A DNA stretch of 64,000 nt from assembly GCA_963920665.1 (NCBI GenBank), contig OY987264.1, forward strand, positions 28,872,906 to 28,936,905. Direction: 5' to 3'. Below are positions 1 to 11,095 of the stretch, piece by piece (position 1 is the first letter of the stretch; each line of letters opens with the position of its first letter). A model generated the notes under the pieces. It searched no databases. It was not told the origin of the DNA and was given only the letters and a program-made list of their open reading frames with translations. The DNA is from Straminergon stramineum. Lineage: Eukaryota > Streptophyta > Bryopsida > Hypnales > Calliergonaceae. A program made the position numbers and the translations under genes.

Positions 1-919
1 TTGTTTTTTGCTTTCATGTTAAAAAAAAATCAAAAGATACAAATGTTTAAAGATGTACCAAATTTTAGAAAAAAATGCATTTGGGGACACATGTAACCAT
101 AGGATCTTGTAGTACACTAGTTCAAAAAGATGTGGAAAAAATTTCAGAAATTTCCACCATCTAGATTGTAAGATATAAGCATTTGATTGGACAAGAATCC
201 TTCTGTTTTGGCCTTGCAAAAAAATGGGCAGTTGCACTTCACAATGCTACATTTTTATTAAAAAAATTCCAGACTAGTGTTCGCTTCTTTGGATTCATTT
301 TTCAAGGTAATTTGGCTATATGCTTGAAAAAATTCAGATCATTTGGAATTGTACAATGTATGGGAAAAAAATAGTAAATAGAAAGAACTAGAGAATGATT
401 CAAATTACTAAATTGCTAAGAATTTAATTATGGAATTAAATAATGCCCATACCCATGGTCATAATGTTGTAATTAGTAGTCTACATCCTAAGATTTTATT
501 TTTTTCCAAAATGTCAAATAAAAGACTTCAAAGTTTATTTTAGAATAGAGAATCTACAATTGCCCACAAACTAAAACTTGTCATAACTTTCATCTCATGA
601 ATCAAAATGGAATGATTCAAAGCTTTCTATGTGTATATAAATCTAGAAAACCAATTTCAAATTTTTACTTTTAAAAAAAAGTGATATTTCAAGAATTTTT
701 TGGGGCTGCTTGATTTGCCTGCCAAGCAATGAAAATGACAAATCATACAATAACTTTTAAACAATGTAATCAAAAGTTATGAAAATTACTAGGCCTTAAA
801 GCTATTCCTCGGTTATATGTGTGAAAATTTCAAAGAAAAAGAATAAAAGCTTTGTTTGTAGTGAACTGCCTAAAATTGCTATACTGTCAAAAAATGCAGT
901 TTGGGCATTTAGAGGTTAA
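1..919 (-). mobile_element. ~940-bp TTAA-bounded element, truncated by window edge
   Basis: This is the inverted counterpart of the element at 13262-14204; the two align by eye over nearly their whole length, as in the blocks around the Tyr-rich AT stretch at 540-620 versus 13570-13660. The visible terminus reads TTTAGAGG followed by TTAA at 916-919. The other end lies outside the window. It has no coding capacity. I infer a non-autonomous piggyBac-like element from the TTAA boundary and the related copies. Confidence 0.6.
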
Positions 920-3900
920 GAAATGAGTATTATTGAATCCTACACTATAAGACCCAAAGCCCTCCTACAAAATTAAATCTTTCATTAAATCAATCATTGT
1001 AGTCATAAAATAAGAAATTTGAAGTAGTGAAATAAAAGAACTTATTTATCTAAAGTGAAAACTTGATAATAAAAAAGACACAAAATACAAATATTGAATT
1101 GGATCTTAATTGATTGACAACCAAATTGAATGAGAAAAAAATGATTAGACTTTCAAAGAATATTTGATGCCATTGAACAAGCCTTCAACAATCATAAACA
1201 CTTCTTTATCCATAACTTCTCCTCATCATAATAGTAGCCTTCTCGAACTTTCAAAAAAACCAATCATAAGGTTTTTTGTACAAAGTTTTTGGCACATTCA
1301 ATAATCTTTGAATCATTGTTCAAAAATTTGAACACAATAATGTAGTTAGAAGGCAAAAAAGTGATGTGTAGCAACTAGGACTAAACAAAAGGGTTGAATG
1401 GTGAATGTCATTGACGCTTGAAGTATGAACAAATCTTATGATAATCATAAGGGGTGTGGATAGTTGCATAGAGACTTTATGCCCATAATTACCACAACTC
1501 TTTCAAATATGGTTAGAATTTAGGATTGTATAATAAACTTATCATTCAAGCTACAAAAATTTAGTCAAATTTTTCTTTAATCAAAATCTAATTATATTCC
1601 TCAAACATTAAGTAAAAATTATAGTAATAATCTTTAGATCTGAGTTAGTTCAAGTAATCTTCTTTTTTATATTGAAGAATATAGGTAGGATGCATGAGTG
1701 AAATCTCTTATATAACCCTTGAGCACCCTTGGGAACCAAAAGTGTCCTCACATAGTTTAGAAGTCCAATTTGAAAGTGTTGTAACTTTTGCATCCAATGT
1801 CCAAATTCAATAAAACCTATTGGAAAATTTGTGTTCTCTCTTCCAGTTTGTGTGGAAAATTTTTAGATCAATTCTAGATGTATTGTTTTTTTGAAAGCCA
1901 TTTGAAGTTCTCAGGTTCAATTTGAGTTCACCAAATTGCATTTTGATGGTTGTAACTTTGGGGGCTTGTATTTCCTTCATCAAATGTTTGTTTTCAATAT
2001 AATAAGTAAGTTTATATTTCCTTAAGGTCTAGTTCTTGTGGTGAAATTTTCATATCAATCCAAGTTGTTTTGAATGTTTGGGAGCTATTCAAAGTTCAAA
2101 ACCTTGACATTTTTTGATTACTATGAACTTTGGTGGCTTGTTTCTTCTTCATAGAGTATCCACTTCTAATTATATTTTGATTAAGTTGCACATAGTTCCC
2201 AGTCTAGTTTGTGTGGGTAAAATATTCTTGCCAATCCAAGAAGTTATGAGTGACTAAAAAACATTTTAGTATAAGCCATAAATGTTTTTTTTGCAACTTT
2301 TTTGCTATATTTTGACATTTCAAAGCCATATTGTAGACATGATGAGCTAATTAAATGATATTTTCTTTTACCAATGTATTTTTATGTTGTTTTTGAAGAA
2401 CTTTCTAGCCTAATGTTTTTTCATTTGAGTAGGTTTAGAAATCAAGTTTCACCTCCACATGTGTTGCTAGGAAAATTTCAGCATCCTTTTTTAACACTAA
2501 AACATTACAAAGTTGCAATCTATCCAACCAAATGACTCAAAATTTGTTTCATGCGCATTATCTACAATACATACACTATAAGATTGTATAGTTGAGATTT
2601 CTATACCTTAGCGACATTTAGACCTATAACACTTCAAAAGCAATGATGTTTTTAAATCCCAAAAGGCCATGGACCTTTAGGGGTTAAATGCAACCCTTGT
2701 CACAATATCACCCATCACAATGTCACTATGACATCCAAACATTTTTGCAATGAAACGTTTAAACTTGATCAAACCTTTATGTTATTGTTGCATAGCACCA
2801 AAATCCATTGTAATATTCATGTATGTATATCTCTCTATCTCTCTTTCTATCTTTCTTTCTCTACATGTATTATTATATACTTGGACTTAGATGCTCTCCA
2901 TTACTAGTGACAATGAACTAAAGCTCTCAACTTCCATAGATTGATGCTCTGATATACTTTGTCAAGTGTTATGTCTTCTTGAGTATGTGCCTATGGCAAT
3001 TCATGAACATGTATGCTACCCATTGGATTTTAGCTAGTCCACATCAACTCTATGAGCACCTATAGGTTAGGCCATGTGCTATCAATGACATTTTGATGCC
3101 GCAAATGAAGTGACAACCCTCTCACCTTGCCTAATGTGGGGACCAAATTGAAAAATTGGTTGCATACTCAAGAAAGCCCTATCATATTAATAATTCGGTC
3201 AACATCATGCATACTTAGCTGAACAAATCTTTCTGTAGACTCTTCGCAATAGCATCACCACAAGAATTGTTTTCCAAGTCGCCCCCAAAGGAATGATTTA
3301 CATCATTTGGATGATTTGGATGCATATGCTAAACTACATTGTCTGTAGGAGGTTCACACCATTCCCTATAATCAATCTTGACAACTGTTCTTTCTAGGTT
3401 TTAATAACCGATGAAATGTGGCATTTTAAAATTTTTTTTTGATGAAAATGACTTACTTTATGTCAAATTTGACCGTGAGTTCATGTAGGGTAGTGAAAAT
3501 CAGCCTTGGGGGGGGGGCACTATGGGGTCATATTGCACCATTTCAAAATAAATGTCTAATGTTTGTTGGATAAAAGTAATCTTTTTTTCACCAAAATTTT
3601 TTCATTCTTATTAAAAATGTGGATGAAGTTGCCAAATTGAATCTTTGCAATTATTTGCTCATTGTAATAAGTATATAAGTAAATTGGTACCTTGATCCTT
3701 GAAAGTTGAAGAGTTATATTATTTGAGGAACATATTAATATATATAATGAAAAGGTGACGATATTTTTCTACGGATTGGAGGGGTCTCATTCCTAGCATA
3801 TGGAAGTTACATTCAAAGTGTCATACAATACAAAACTATAACTACAAGGCAAGGGTTCAAAGTGCATTAGTACTTGACTAGTGTGAGAGGTGATGTGGAC

Positions 3901-4030
3901 CCTTAGAAAATCTGACGTGGAAATCCAATTCCGACACATCTTTTGCTGGAATCAGACCCTCCCGTACGGCTGGTATGGGGCAATTCGGTTGGAGGCGAGC
4001 GCTTGTGGGTTTGTAATAAATAAGTTAATA
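920..4030. other. AT-rich intergenic DNA with a solitary TTAA terminus
   Basis: No gene is recognised. At 2671-2687 the sequence GGACCTTTAGGGG followed by TTAA looks like the right end of another TTAA-bounded element, but I could not place its left end. A CT microsatellite lies at about 2829-2862 and a G run at 3511-3518. The remainder is AT-rich and shows no coding signal. Confidence 0.5.
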
Positions 4031-4587
4031 AGTAATACTGCCTTGCCCCCCCCTACCCCTCTCCCCTCCGACCCATGCCCACTTCGTCTCTCTCCTCATT
4101 TTTTTTTCCCCATGTGCTTCCCCCATCTGCATCCTGGTTCCCTCCGCCTGGCTTCCCCAACGCCATAGCTCGAATCCTCTTCTCCACATGTTTCCTTCGC
4201 TTCCCTCTTTTAGGGTTCCCTCCTCCCTTTCCCACCCCCACAAAAGAGCCACGCATCTTCTTCTACTTCTGAGTATACTTCGTCTTCTACTTCTTCGTAG
4301 GTTTTCAGCGACTCTGTTGTCGCAAACGGCCACAAACAGGGTTGGTGGGTTTTCCGGATGGTGATGGCGGAGTCTCGGAGCGTTTTTCTGTCCTAGAGAA
4401 TAGTTAACCCTTTTGCTGTCCTCGCGAATATTTGGAGGGACTTCGTGTTTAGTGGGATCTGGCGAGTAATTTCGCCAGAAAAAATCGTACACGCTGGAAC
4501 TACTGGAGAGCCTGGGTTGATGCTTCCAAGCTTCGGGTAACGCACAATCTGTCTTGTCTTTGCCTGTGCCTTTGTCTTTGTCTTGTT

Positions 4588-4610
4588 GGGCTGGGTTGGG
4601 TTGGGTTGGG
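4588..4610 (+). promoter_or_regulatory. G-quadruplex-forming run in the phosphatase leader
   Basis: Five GGG triplets separated by two-base loops (consensus GGGTT) start at 4588, 4593, 4598, 4603 and 4608, on the sense strand, about 130 bases before the chosen ATG of the MKP1-like gene. If transcribed, the leader could form an RNA quadruplex. Upstream at 4030-4260 is a strongly CT-rich tract typical of plant promoter or leader DNA. The transcription start is not known. Confidence 0.5.
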
Positions 4611-4736
4611 TTGCAATTCTACAGTAAAAGGGTTAGGATGTGGTTACCGTTGACAATCGGGTTGAATGCCAACTAGAACTAGAACAAGGGTTTGAGAGTT
4701 CCTGCCGGAAGGCTCCGAATTCTGCAATTGGTAGGG

Positions 4737-6110
4737 ATGCTGAAGGACCGCGTGAACAAGCTGCGTAACGGCTCTGAAATGCGACTGGACACCAGTGCTC
4801 TTCAAGGTTACCCCGACCGCCACATCAAAGTCTCTCGTCGTTTACAGGACCGTGATTTGCTTGCCTCTTTTGACCCAGTGTGTTCTCACGTCATCGACCA
4901 TGTTTACGTCGGCAGTAGCACTGTGGCCAGCTCTCACGAAATTCTTATATCCAACGGCATCACCCACATTCTCAACAGCGCAGGGTACGCTTGCCCCGAG
5001 TTTTTCCCTGATGAATTCGTCTACATGACGCTCTGGCTCAAAGACAGCCCCTCGGAAGATATCACCAGCGTCTTATACTTAGTCTTCGACTACATCGAAG
5101 GAGTGCGGAAGCAAGGTGGTCGTGTGTTTGTCCACTGCTGCAAAGGCGTCTCCAGGTCGACTTCCTTGGTGATAGCTTACTTGACTTGGCTCCAACGGTG
5201 TACATTCCAGGACGCGTTCAACTTCGTGAAAAACGCACGAGCGGTGACGAATCCCAACTTGGGATTTGCGTGCCAGTTGCTGCAGTTCCAGAAACAGCTC
5301 CAGAATGCGCACTTGTTGAGCAACAACAAGCTGCGGGTGTACCGGATGGCGCCCCATTCGGCGCATGATCCGTTGCTGCTGGTGCCGAAGAAAGTGACGG
5401 GAGTGGATATCACGACGTTTGATTCACGAGGGGTGTTTGTGATTCACGGGCAGAGGAGTTTGCATGTGTGGCATGGGTGTGTGGCAGATATGAGGATGGC
5501 CAAGGCGGGACGGGAGTTTGCGGATCAGTTGATTCGGTATGAGAAAGTGGAAGGGCCGCCTGTGGAGGTCTTTGAAAATGAGGAGCCGGAGGAGTTTGGG
5601 GAGCTTCTGCGAACGGGGATTTTTAGTAGAACCAGCAGTGATGTGTCGTCGTTTGGGGATGCTGTACAACCACAAAAAGGGGACGAAGCTGCTGATCCTC
5701 ATGTTATTGATGGAGAGGTTCTTGTGAAGCGTTTGGAAGAGTTGCGCCCCAGTGAAGGCCAAGGTGAAGCAACAACAAGAGCAGGAAAAGAAGCAGGAAA
5801 AGAAGCAGCAGAAGGAGCAGTAGCAGAAGGAAAAGAGGGTGTCTCCTCTTCTTTGTTGAATCAAGAAGAAGGTGCGGATTTTCACAGTAGTCCAAGGAAA
5901 CGGTTGTGCAGGTTAAAGACGTATGCTATCTATGACAAGGACTTTGAGTTGTTTGAGCATGCCAAAGGGGAGAAGTCCGGGGAGAGGCTGTCACCGGGGT
6001 TGAAGGACAATGGATGGAGACGACTCAAGGAGAAAATGTTTTTAGGGTCTTCTTCGGATGTGTCGGTTTCGGATGTGGCAGAAGTGGGTACTGCCATTCC
6101 TTCGCCTTGA
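4737..6110 (+). CDS. MKP1-like: MKP1-like dual-specificity MAP-kinase phosphatase with gelsolin-like segment
   Basis: The 457-aa single-exon protein matches plant MAP KINASE PHOSPHATASE 1, which dephosphorylates stress-activated MAP kinases on Thr and Tyr. The phosphatase domain covers about residues 45-190, with the P-loop HCCKGVSRST; Cys134 and Arg140 are the HCx5R pair, and Asp103 in LKDSPSED is the likely general acid. Residues ~197-292 (from RVYRMAPHS through DSRGVFVI to RYEKVEGP) match the gelsolin-like segment unique to plant MKP1. A Lys/Glu/Ala-rich stretch follows at ~338-367, then a Ser-rich tail. I chose the ATG at 4737; an in-frame TAG at 4680 closes the frame upstream. At 457 aa it is much shorter than Arabidopsis MKP1 (about 780 aa), lacking most of the N-terminal extension and Ser-rich C-terminal half. 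An upstream spliced exon cannot be excluded. GC content is far above the flanks. Confidence 0.9.
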   Translation: MLKDRVNKLRNGSEMRLDTSALQGYPDRHIKVSRRLQDRDLLASFDPVCSHVIDHVYVGSSTVASSHEILISNGITHILNSAGYACPEFFPDEFVYMTLWLKDSPSEDITSVLYLVFDYIEGVRKQGGRVFVHCCKGVSRSTSLVIAYLTWLQRCTFQDAFNFVKNARAVTNPNLGFACQLLQFQKQLQNAHLLSNNKLRVYRMAPHSAHDPLLLVPKKVTGVDITTFDSRGVFVIHGQRSLHVWHGCVADMRMAKAGREFADQLIRYEKVEGPPVEVFENEEPEEFGELLRTGIFSRTSSDVSSFGDAVQPQKGDEAADPHVIDGEVLVKRLEELRPSEGQGEATTRAGKEAGKEAAEGAVAEGKEGVSSSLLNQEEGADFHSSPRKRLCRLKTYAIYDKDFELFEHAKGEKSGERLSPGLKDNGWRRLKEKMFLGSSSDVSVSDVAEVGTAIPSP

Positions 6111-8128
6111 GGAGGGTGTACAGGGATGATGCTACTCCTGGACGTGAAATTTCTCACACTGGTGTTGGATTATGGACTGCGTTGTCGTCCCAAACCTTGA
6201 AGGAAGTGCTGTTCAGGGACCTGACAGTTCGTGACTGGTCTGGTTTGCGCGCATTTTGTGCGTCCCTCTTGTGCCGTGCCAACAACTAACAAACCAACCA
6301 ACAACGGAGGTCAACAACAACAAGAAGGCTGTGACCGAGGTTTATCAGAGCTGGAGGTTTATCAACACTGAGTCTATTCAGAGAACGAAGAGGGCTCTAC
6401 ACGAACTGAAGAACTGGCTTTCCTAGTTTTGACTTATACATATGCAAAGGCACCGACCAGTGCTACAACGCCAAATCGACGGACTGTGTGTTGTATTGGA
6501 TCACACACTTCAGGTGCCTTTTGGTAGATACCATTCTTTGAAGCACAACCGTTTCAGAAAAATCTGAGTTGCTGCTTGCTTGCAGATTATGCCTTTTTGT
6601 CGTCGACAGTTGTGTAAAGTTTTTTTGGGAGCTTTTCCTTTTGGGGTTTAGTCATTCTGGAGATCATGCTTTTGAGTTTTCGTGTGGCAGGCAAGTCGGT
6701 ATGCTGGAACTACGTGAGAAACGAGTTTGGAATAGAAGTCATGTACTACCCGCTCACTTGTTTTTTTTATGTCTATGGTTTACTCATGATTGGAATTCTA
6801 TTGAGGAGAATATATGTGCTGGAGCAGGCTAGCGTTGCATTCTTGAGTTTGGCAGGGTGGTGGTTCTATTGCTTTTATGTTGTGGGATTACATTGCCAAT
6901 TTGGAGGAATGGATACGAACGTGTAAACTGTCGGTGGCTTCATGTTGAGGGGCATTTCCTGGGCGACTGTTTATTCAAGTGATGGGTGTTCTCATATTTA
7001 CAGAGGCCTACTGTGCCCGTCTTTTTAAGGCAAAGATATTCTTCATTGGATTTCGTTCATTATGTGTGAAAGAATGATGCTAGGTTTGTTGAACAAGCAG
7101 AGAATTACATGCGCACATTACACGTAACTTACGTATATGGCCTCCGATTATTTGGCTAATTTTTGTAAATATTGAAGGACAGGATCATTTTGAACTTCAA
7201 TATCTCCAGCTTGGTTGTTTCAAATTATATGAAAACATCTCTTATGTATGACACCGGTACTTTCTGAAATTGTTGTTGCCTGTTGAGTCACAACTTGAGA
7301 AACGAAACAAATATATCCCTTATTGAATGGATGATTACCTTTACGAGTAACTTTACGAAGAGACCTTTGTGAGGTAAGAAGATTACTCTTGGACAACAAT
7401 TAGTCAATCTTGATGATATTGCATGAAACCATCCTTGAAAAGTGTTGTTCACTGTTGTAGGACCTAGACGTATCCTCCTGTCTTACAAGTCACGGCATTG
7501 AAAATGAGTGACCCACGAGAATGGTGCCAACCTTGAGCACCCATCAACAGATGGAAATATAGGAAAGAACGGAACAAAACTGGCTTAAAAATTGATGCAA
7601 TTGACTATTACCAAAGGTTAATGCACCAGTAGCATCAGAAAAGTGCAGCGCTATTTTTGTGTTTCCCCGTTTGGCCATAACATGTACCTGATGTAAAATC
7701 TCAGCATCGTCACAGTAATGCCTCAGCAAGAAACAAGTCTTACTCTCTACAAGAACATAACAAGCAGCTACGCCTACAGGGGCTGTTCCTGTGCCAGTGG
7801 CTCGCTATTATTCAAGTAAGGTCTTCCTCAAACTAACACACATTCACTGTAAATGTAGCTTTTAACAATGCAATGCCTTAGTCCAGAGCCAAAACTCTCA
7901 GGATGATTAGTTTTCTTTTCCAGATTCCCCGTTTGTCTATTGCAGCAAGTCCCTGACGTAAAACCACAGAATCATCACAGCAATGCCTCGACACAAAAAA
8001 AAGGCTTCCTCCCTACAAGAATACTAAGTTCCAGAGAGGCTTCAAATGCGCACGTGATCCAAATAAATTTATCAAGACGTATTCAAAACAGAAAAGAAGC
8101 AAATAAAAACAAAATTGGGAAAAAGAAT
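6111..8128. other. Intergenic region between convergent genes, with duplicated segment
   Basis: This interval holds the 3' ends of the phosphatase (+) and Psb28 (-). No further gene is recognised. A degenerate direct duplication of about 95-105 bp occurs at about 7655-7750 and 7922-8027: both copies run from TTCCCCGTTTG through a TCACAG(C/T)AATGCCTC block to CTACAAGAA. The boundary between the two 3' UTRs cannot be set from sequence alone. Confidence 0.5.
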
Positions 8129-10802
8129 CTAACTCTTCACAAACCCGAGCTGATTCTCCGTGGCATACCGCTCCATGAATCGCATGAAGCGGTCCCATTC
8201 ATTGGTGTTGCGCATGATGTACTGGCCTTCGATCTTGGAAGGTTTGCCGTTCAAAAACTTTGCGGACACGTCCACGGTGGACAAGGTACCTTCCTCGTCC
8301 AGCATGTAGAGACCCGTGATGTCACCGAGCTCCCGGGACGAGTCGAATACCGAAGGCTGCTCGAAGGAGAAGATGGCCACGCCGTTGGTGCCGTCCTTGG
8401 ACCTCGTCAAACGCACGTCCGGCACCACGCGTTCGTCGATACCGCGGATGAACTGGATCACGGGCTTTTGCATACTCACCACGGGCCTGCTACTCCTGCC
8501 ACTGGAAGCTGGGATACGTGAGGTGAGCTCATGAGAATGGCCGGTGAAGGATGCTTGCACGCTGCTTGTGCTGCCCATTCGACAAACTAGGCCTGGCCCT
8601 GCAATGGAGATCACATATCATTGGCGTCAGAATCATCACATGGGAACCAAAATCGGCATTGCGAGTGAGAGTACACGTCATGCCTGTCGAAATAGGAAGA
8701 GGAATTTGACAAATTAGGCATGATCCTGCAATGAGGATCGCATATCATTCTTTAGACCTTGGACTCAGAATCAGCATTTGCGAACCAGAATCGGCATTTT
8801 GAGTGAGAAGGCGTTATGCTTATCGAAACAGAAACAGAGGAGTTCAACAAATTAGCCCTTGCCCTCCTATGGAGACCACCTGTCATTGTTTAGACCTTGG
8901 CATCAGAATAACATTTGCGAAATAGAACTGGCATTGTAAGTGAGAAGTCCTCATGCACAACGATTTAGTAACAGAGGAATTTGTCAAATGAGGCCTGATC
9001 CTGCAATGAAGATCACATATCATTTTTTAGACCTTGGATTCAGAATCAGCACATTCGCGAACCAGACTCATGCCTATCAAGATAGAGACAGAGGAATTCG
9101 ACAAATTAAGCCTTGCCTTACAACATTCTTTAAACTCGGGTCCTAGTACCTCAATTCCAAATCACCATTTGAAAACTAGAATCTTCATTATGACTGAGAG
9201 GGCTTCACGCCTATTCAAAAAAGAACAGAGGAATTCATCTAATTAGGTATGGTCCTGTCATGGAGATTGCATAAAGCTTTTTAGACTGGGGTCCAAGCAC
9301 ATTGGAATGAAAATCCAAATTCGAGAACTATAATCACCATTATAAGAGAGAATGCCTCAAAAAAGGAAACAGAGGAATGGATATAGCCTATCAAATATGA
9401 GCCTCTAACAACTCAACTAGTAGAAACAGAGGATTGTCAATAGTCAATGAGAGAAGCGCCGTTAGTAATTCAACAGTGAGGAATACACACTCCTATTCCC
9501 ATGAAGCTTTGAATTCCATTCTAGCAGTGGAGAGAGTGCACCTAGCCAACATTATGCACATCGAAGGACCACGCCCTACAGCCGACCAATTCTTATCCCT
9601 TTCATATTTCCAAAGGCGAAATCTATCAGATACAAACACACAGGCTAATTCTGAATGAAGGAGCTGCCAGTAACACACCAAATCCTTACTTACTCAAGAA
9701 GAACTCTGACCCCAGCGCCAATCAAGAGTCTCCCACATTCTTGCTCTTACAAGAAAAATTAAGACTAATTGCAGCCCTAGGACCACAATGCATAAAGAAT
9801 TTACCAAATTCTTTCTTATACAAGAAAAACTCTAGCCCTAAGACGAAAATGAATAAAAAGAGCCTGTTCCGAGCAATTCCACTAGCTAAACCCAACCTCC
9901 TTTCCAAACACAAACTCAAATTTATACAGGCATTGAGATTCCCCCTCCACCTTACCACAAGAAACTCAGCAGTCCTCAACCAATGCCTCACAACACCACA
10001 CTAAGAAACCATAAGGACTCCCTCTATACCACATTAATTCACAGCATCAATCCATTTCACATACCTATTTCCAGAGCTCGACATTAGAGCTCCAAGGATC
10101 CTTGCAATGAGCCTGTTCCGAGAAATTCCACTAGCTAACTGAGCCAATTGCTAATTTCAAAACACAAGCTCTGTGATAATTCCTCATAAAATTTAAACAG
10201 GCATCAAGATTCCCTCCACCTAACCACAAGAAATTCAAAAGTCCACCAATGCCACACAACACCAAACCAAGAAACCACAAGAATCCCGAATCAATTCACA
10301 GCATCACTCAATTTCACACACCTATGTCCAGAGCTCCATATTAGAGCTCCCAGGCTCCTCGCAATGAGCCTGTTCCGTGCAATTCTACTAGCTAAGCCAA
10401 ATGCCCTTTCAAAACACAAAACTCTGCAATTCCTCATACAAATTACACAGGCATTGAGATTCCCTCCACTTTACCACAAGAAATTTAACAGTCCTCTACC
10501 AATGCCACACAACACGGAATCAAGAAACCACAGGAACTCCCTAGCTACATCCCGCATTAATTCCCAGACTAAATTTCCAGAGCTCCACATTACAGTCGCA
10601 ATGTAATTCATTTCAACAGCGTACACGCGTACATTGCGAGCGTGGAATTGCAGGAGAGGAGGAGTTTGATTTTACCGGAGGAGCTTCTTCGCCAAGAAGC
10701 GGAAACCATGGCTCCGCGCGCTCGGGAGGCTGTGGCAACGGGCTGTTGCGAGCCCGCGCAGGGCACGGAGACCGCCATGGAGGGAGCTGCTGCAACCACC
10801 AT
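8129..10802 (-). CDS. psb28: Photosystem II assembly factor Psb28, chloroplast precursor (two exons)
   Basis: Psb28 binds PSII assembly intermediates (RC47) on the stromal side. Proposed exons on the minus strand are 10802-10676 and 8598-8129, joining in phase to give 198 aa. Exon 2 carries the whole Psb28 domain (residues ~88-196), including IQFIRGIDE, VPDVRLTRS, GDITGLYMLDEEG, VSAKFLNGKP and EWDRFMRFMERYA, ending GFVKS. Exon 1 encodes an Ala/Ser/Arg-rich, acid-free peptide like a transit peptide and ends at a GTAAAA donor; the acceptor of exon 2 is ATTGCAG. The coding domain is near certain, but exon 1 is inferred. The alternative is a start at the ATG at 8578 within exon 2, giving 149 aa with exon 1 as leader. 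The intron of about 2.1 kb is largely tandem repeats, annotated separately. Confidence 0.88.
8580..9390. repeat. ~130-bp degenerate tandem array in Psb28 intron, overlapping the exon 2 boundary
   Basis: Six imperfect copies begin near 8580, 8708, 8846, 8981, 9100 and 9237, with spacings of about 118-138 bp. Each begins with a version of CGACAAATTAGGCCTGGCCC, followed in good copies by CTGCAATGGAGATCAC, then blocks around ACCTTGGACTCAGAATC and GAGTGAGAAG. The first copy contains the true 3' splice site of Psb28 and the first bases of exon 2, so the array repeats splice-acceptor DNA through the intron. Confidence 0.75.
9860..10605. repeat. ~250-bp tandem array in Psb28 intron (three copies)
   Basis: Three copies start at about 9860, 10108 and 10366, each at GAGCCTGTTCCG followed by a variant of AATTCCACTAGCTAA. 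Shared downstream blocks include CAGGCATTGAGATTCCC, CCACAAGAAA, CAATGCC(A/T)CACAACAC and a CCAGAGCTC(C)A end. Spacings are 248 and 258 bp. The array stops just inside the exon 1 donor of Psb28. It has no coding capacity on either strand. Confidence 0.75.
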
Positions 10803-11095
10803 GGCTCCTCGAGGAATTAGGGTTCGGCGATTGAAGAGGGAGCTTGTGGCGATAGCGATGGAGGTGCAAATGGCAATCGCAATGGCGATGGCGATGGCGA
10901 TGGCGGGGTTGGGCGAAGCAAGTGCGACAAGCGGACGAAGAGGCTTGTGGTGGAGGAAAGGAAAGTGGATAGGATTGATACTTGATAGTAGCCACGGATG
11001 GCGTTGCGACACGCTGGACCCCTCCTCGTGACATCGGAGAACTCAAAGCGCTCGCTCTTGAATTCAAATTTAACCCCTAAACGCATCGACGTCCA
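10608..11095. promoter_or_regulatory. GC-rich leader/promoter island of Psb28 with GGCGAT microsatellite
   Basis: This GC-rich island covers proposed Psb28 exon 1 (10676-10802) and its upstream DNA on the minus strand. A hexameric microsatellite, (ATGGCG)n, occupies about 10874-10911. The long frames crossing it on both strands (Ile-Ala repeats on one, Met-Ala on the other) are products of the microsatellite. Transcription start and TATA box were not identified. Confidence 0.45.

Noticed and set aside
4025..4492. A 155-codon minus-strand open frame opposite the phosphatase leader
   Set aside because: It is the antisense of a CT-rich promoter/leader tract, rich in Arg and Gly, with no domain; it is a compositional product.
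4588..4610. Interstitial telomere repeat
   Set aside because: The unit is GGGTT, not the plant telomere unit TTTAGGG, and it spans only about 25 bp.
10608..11012. Ala-Ile repeat protein on the minus strand (134 codons)
   Set aside because: The repeat is the (ATGGCG)n microsatellite. Only the part from 10802 to 10676 fits a transit-peptide exon of Psb28.
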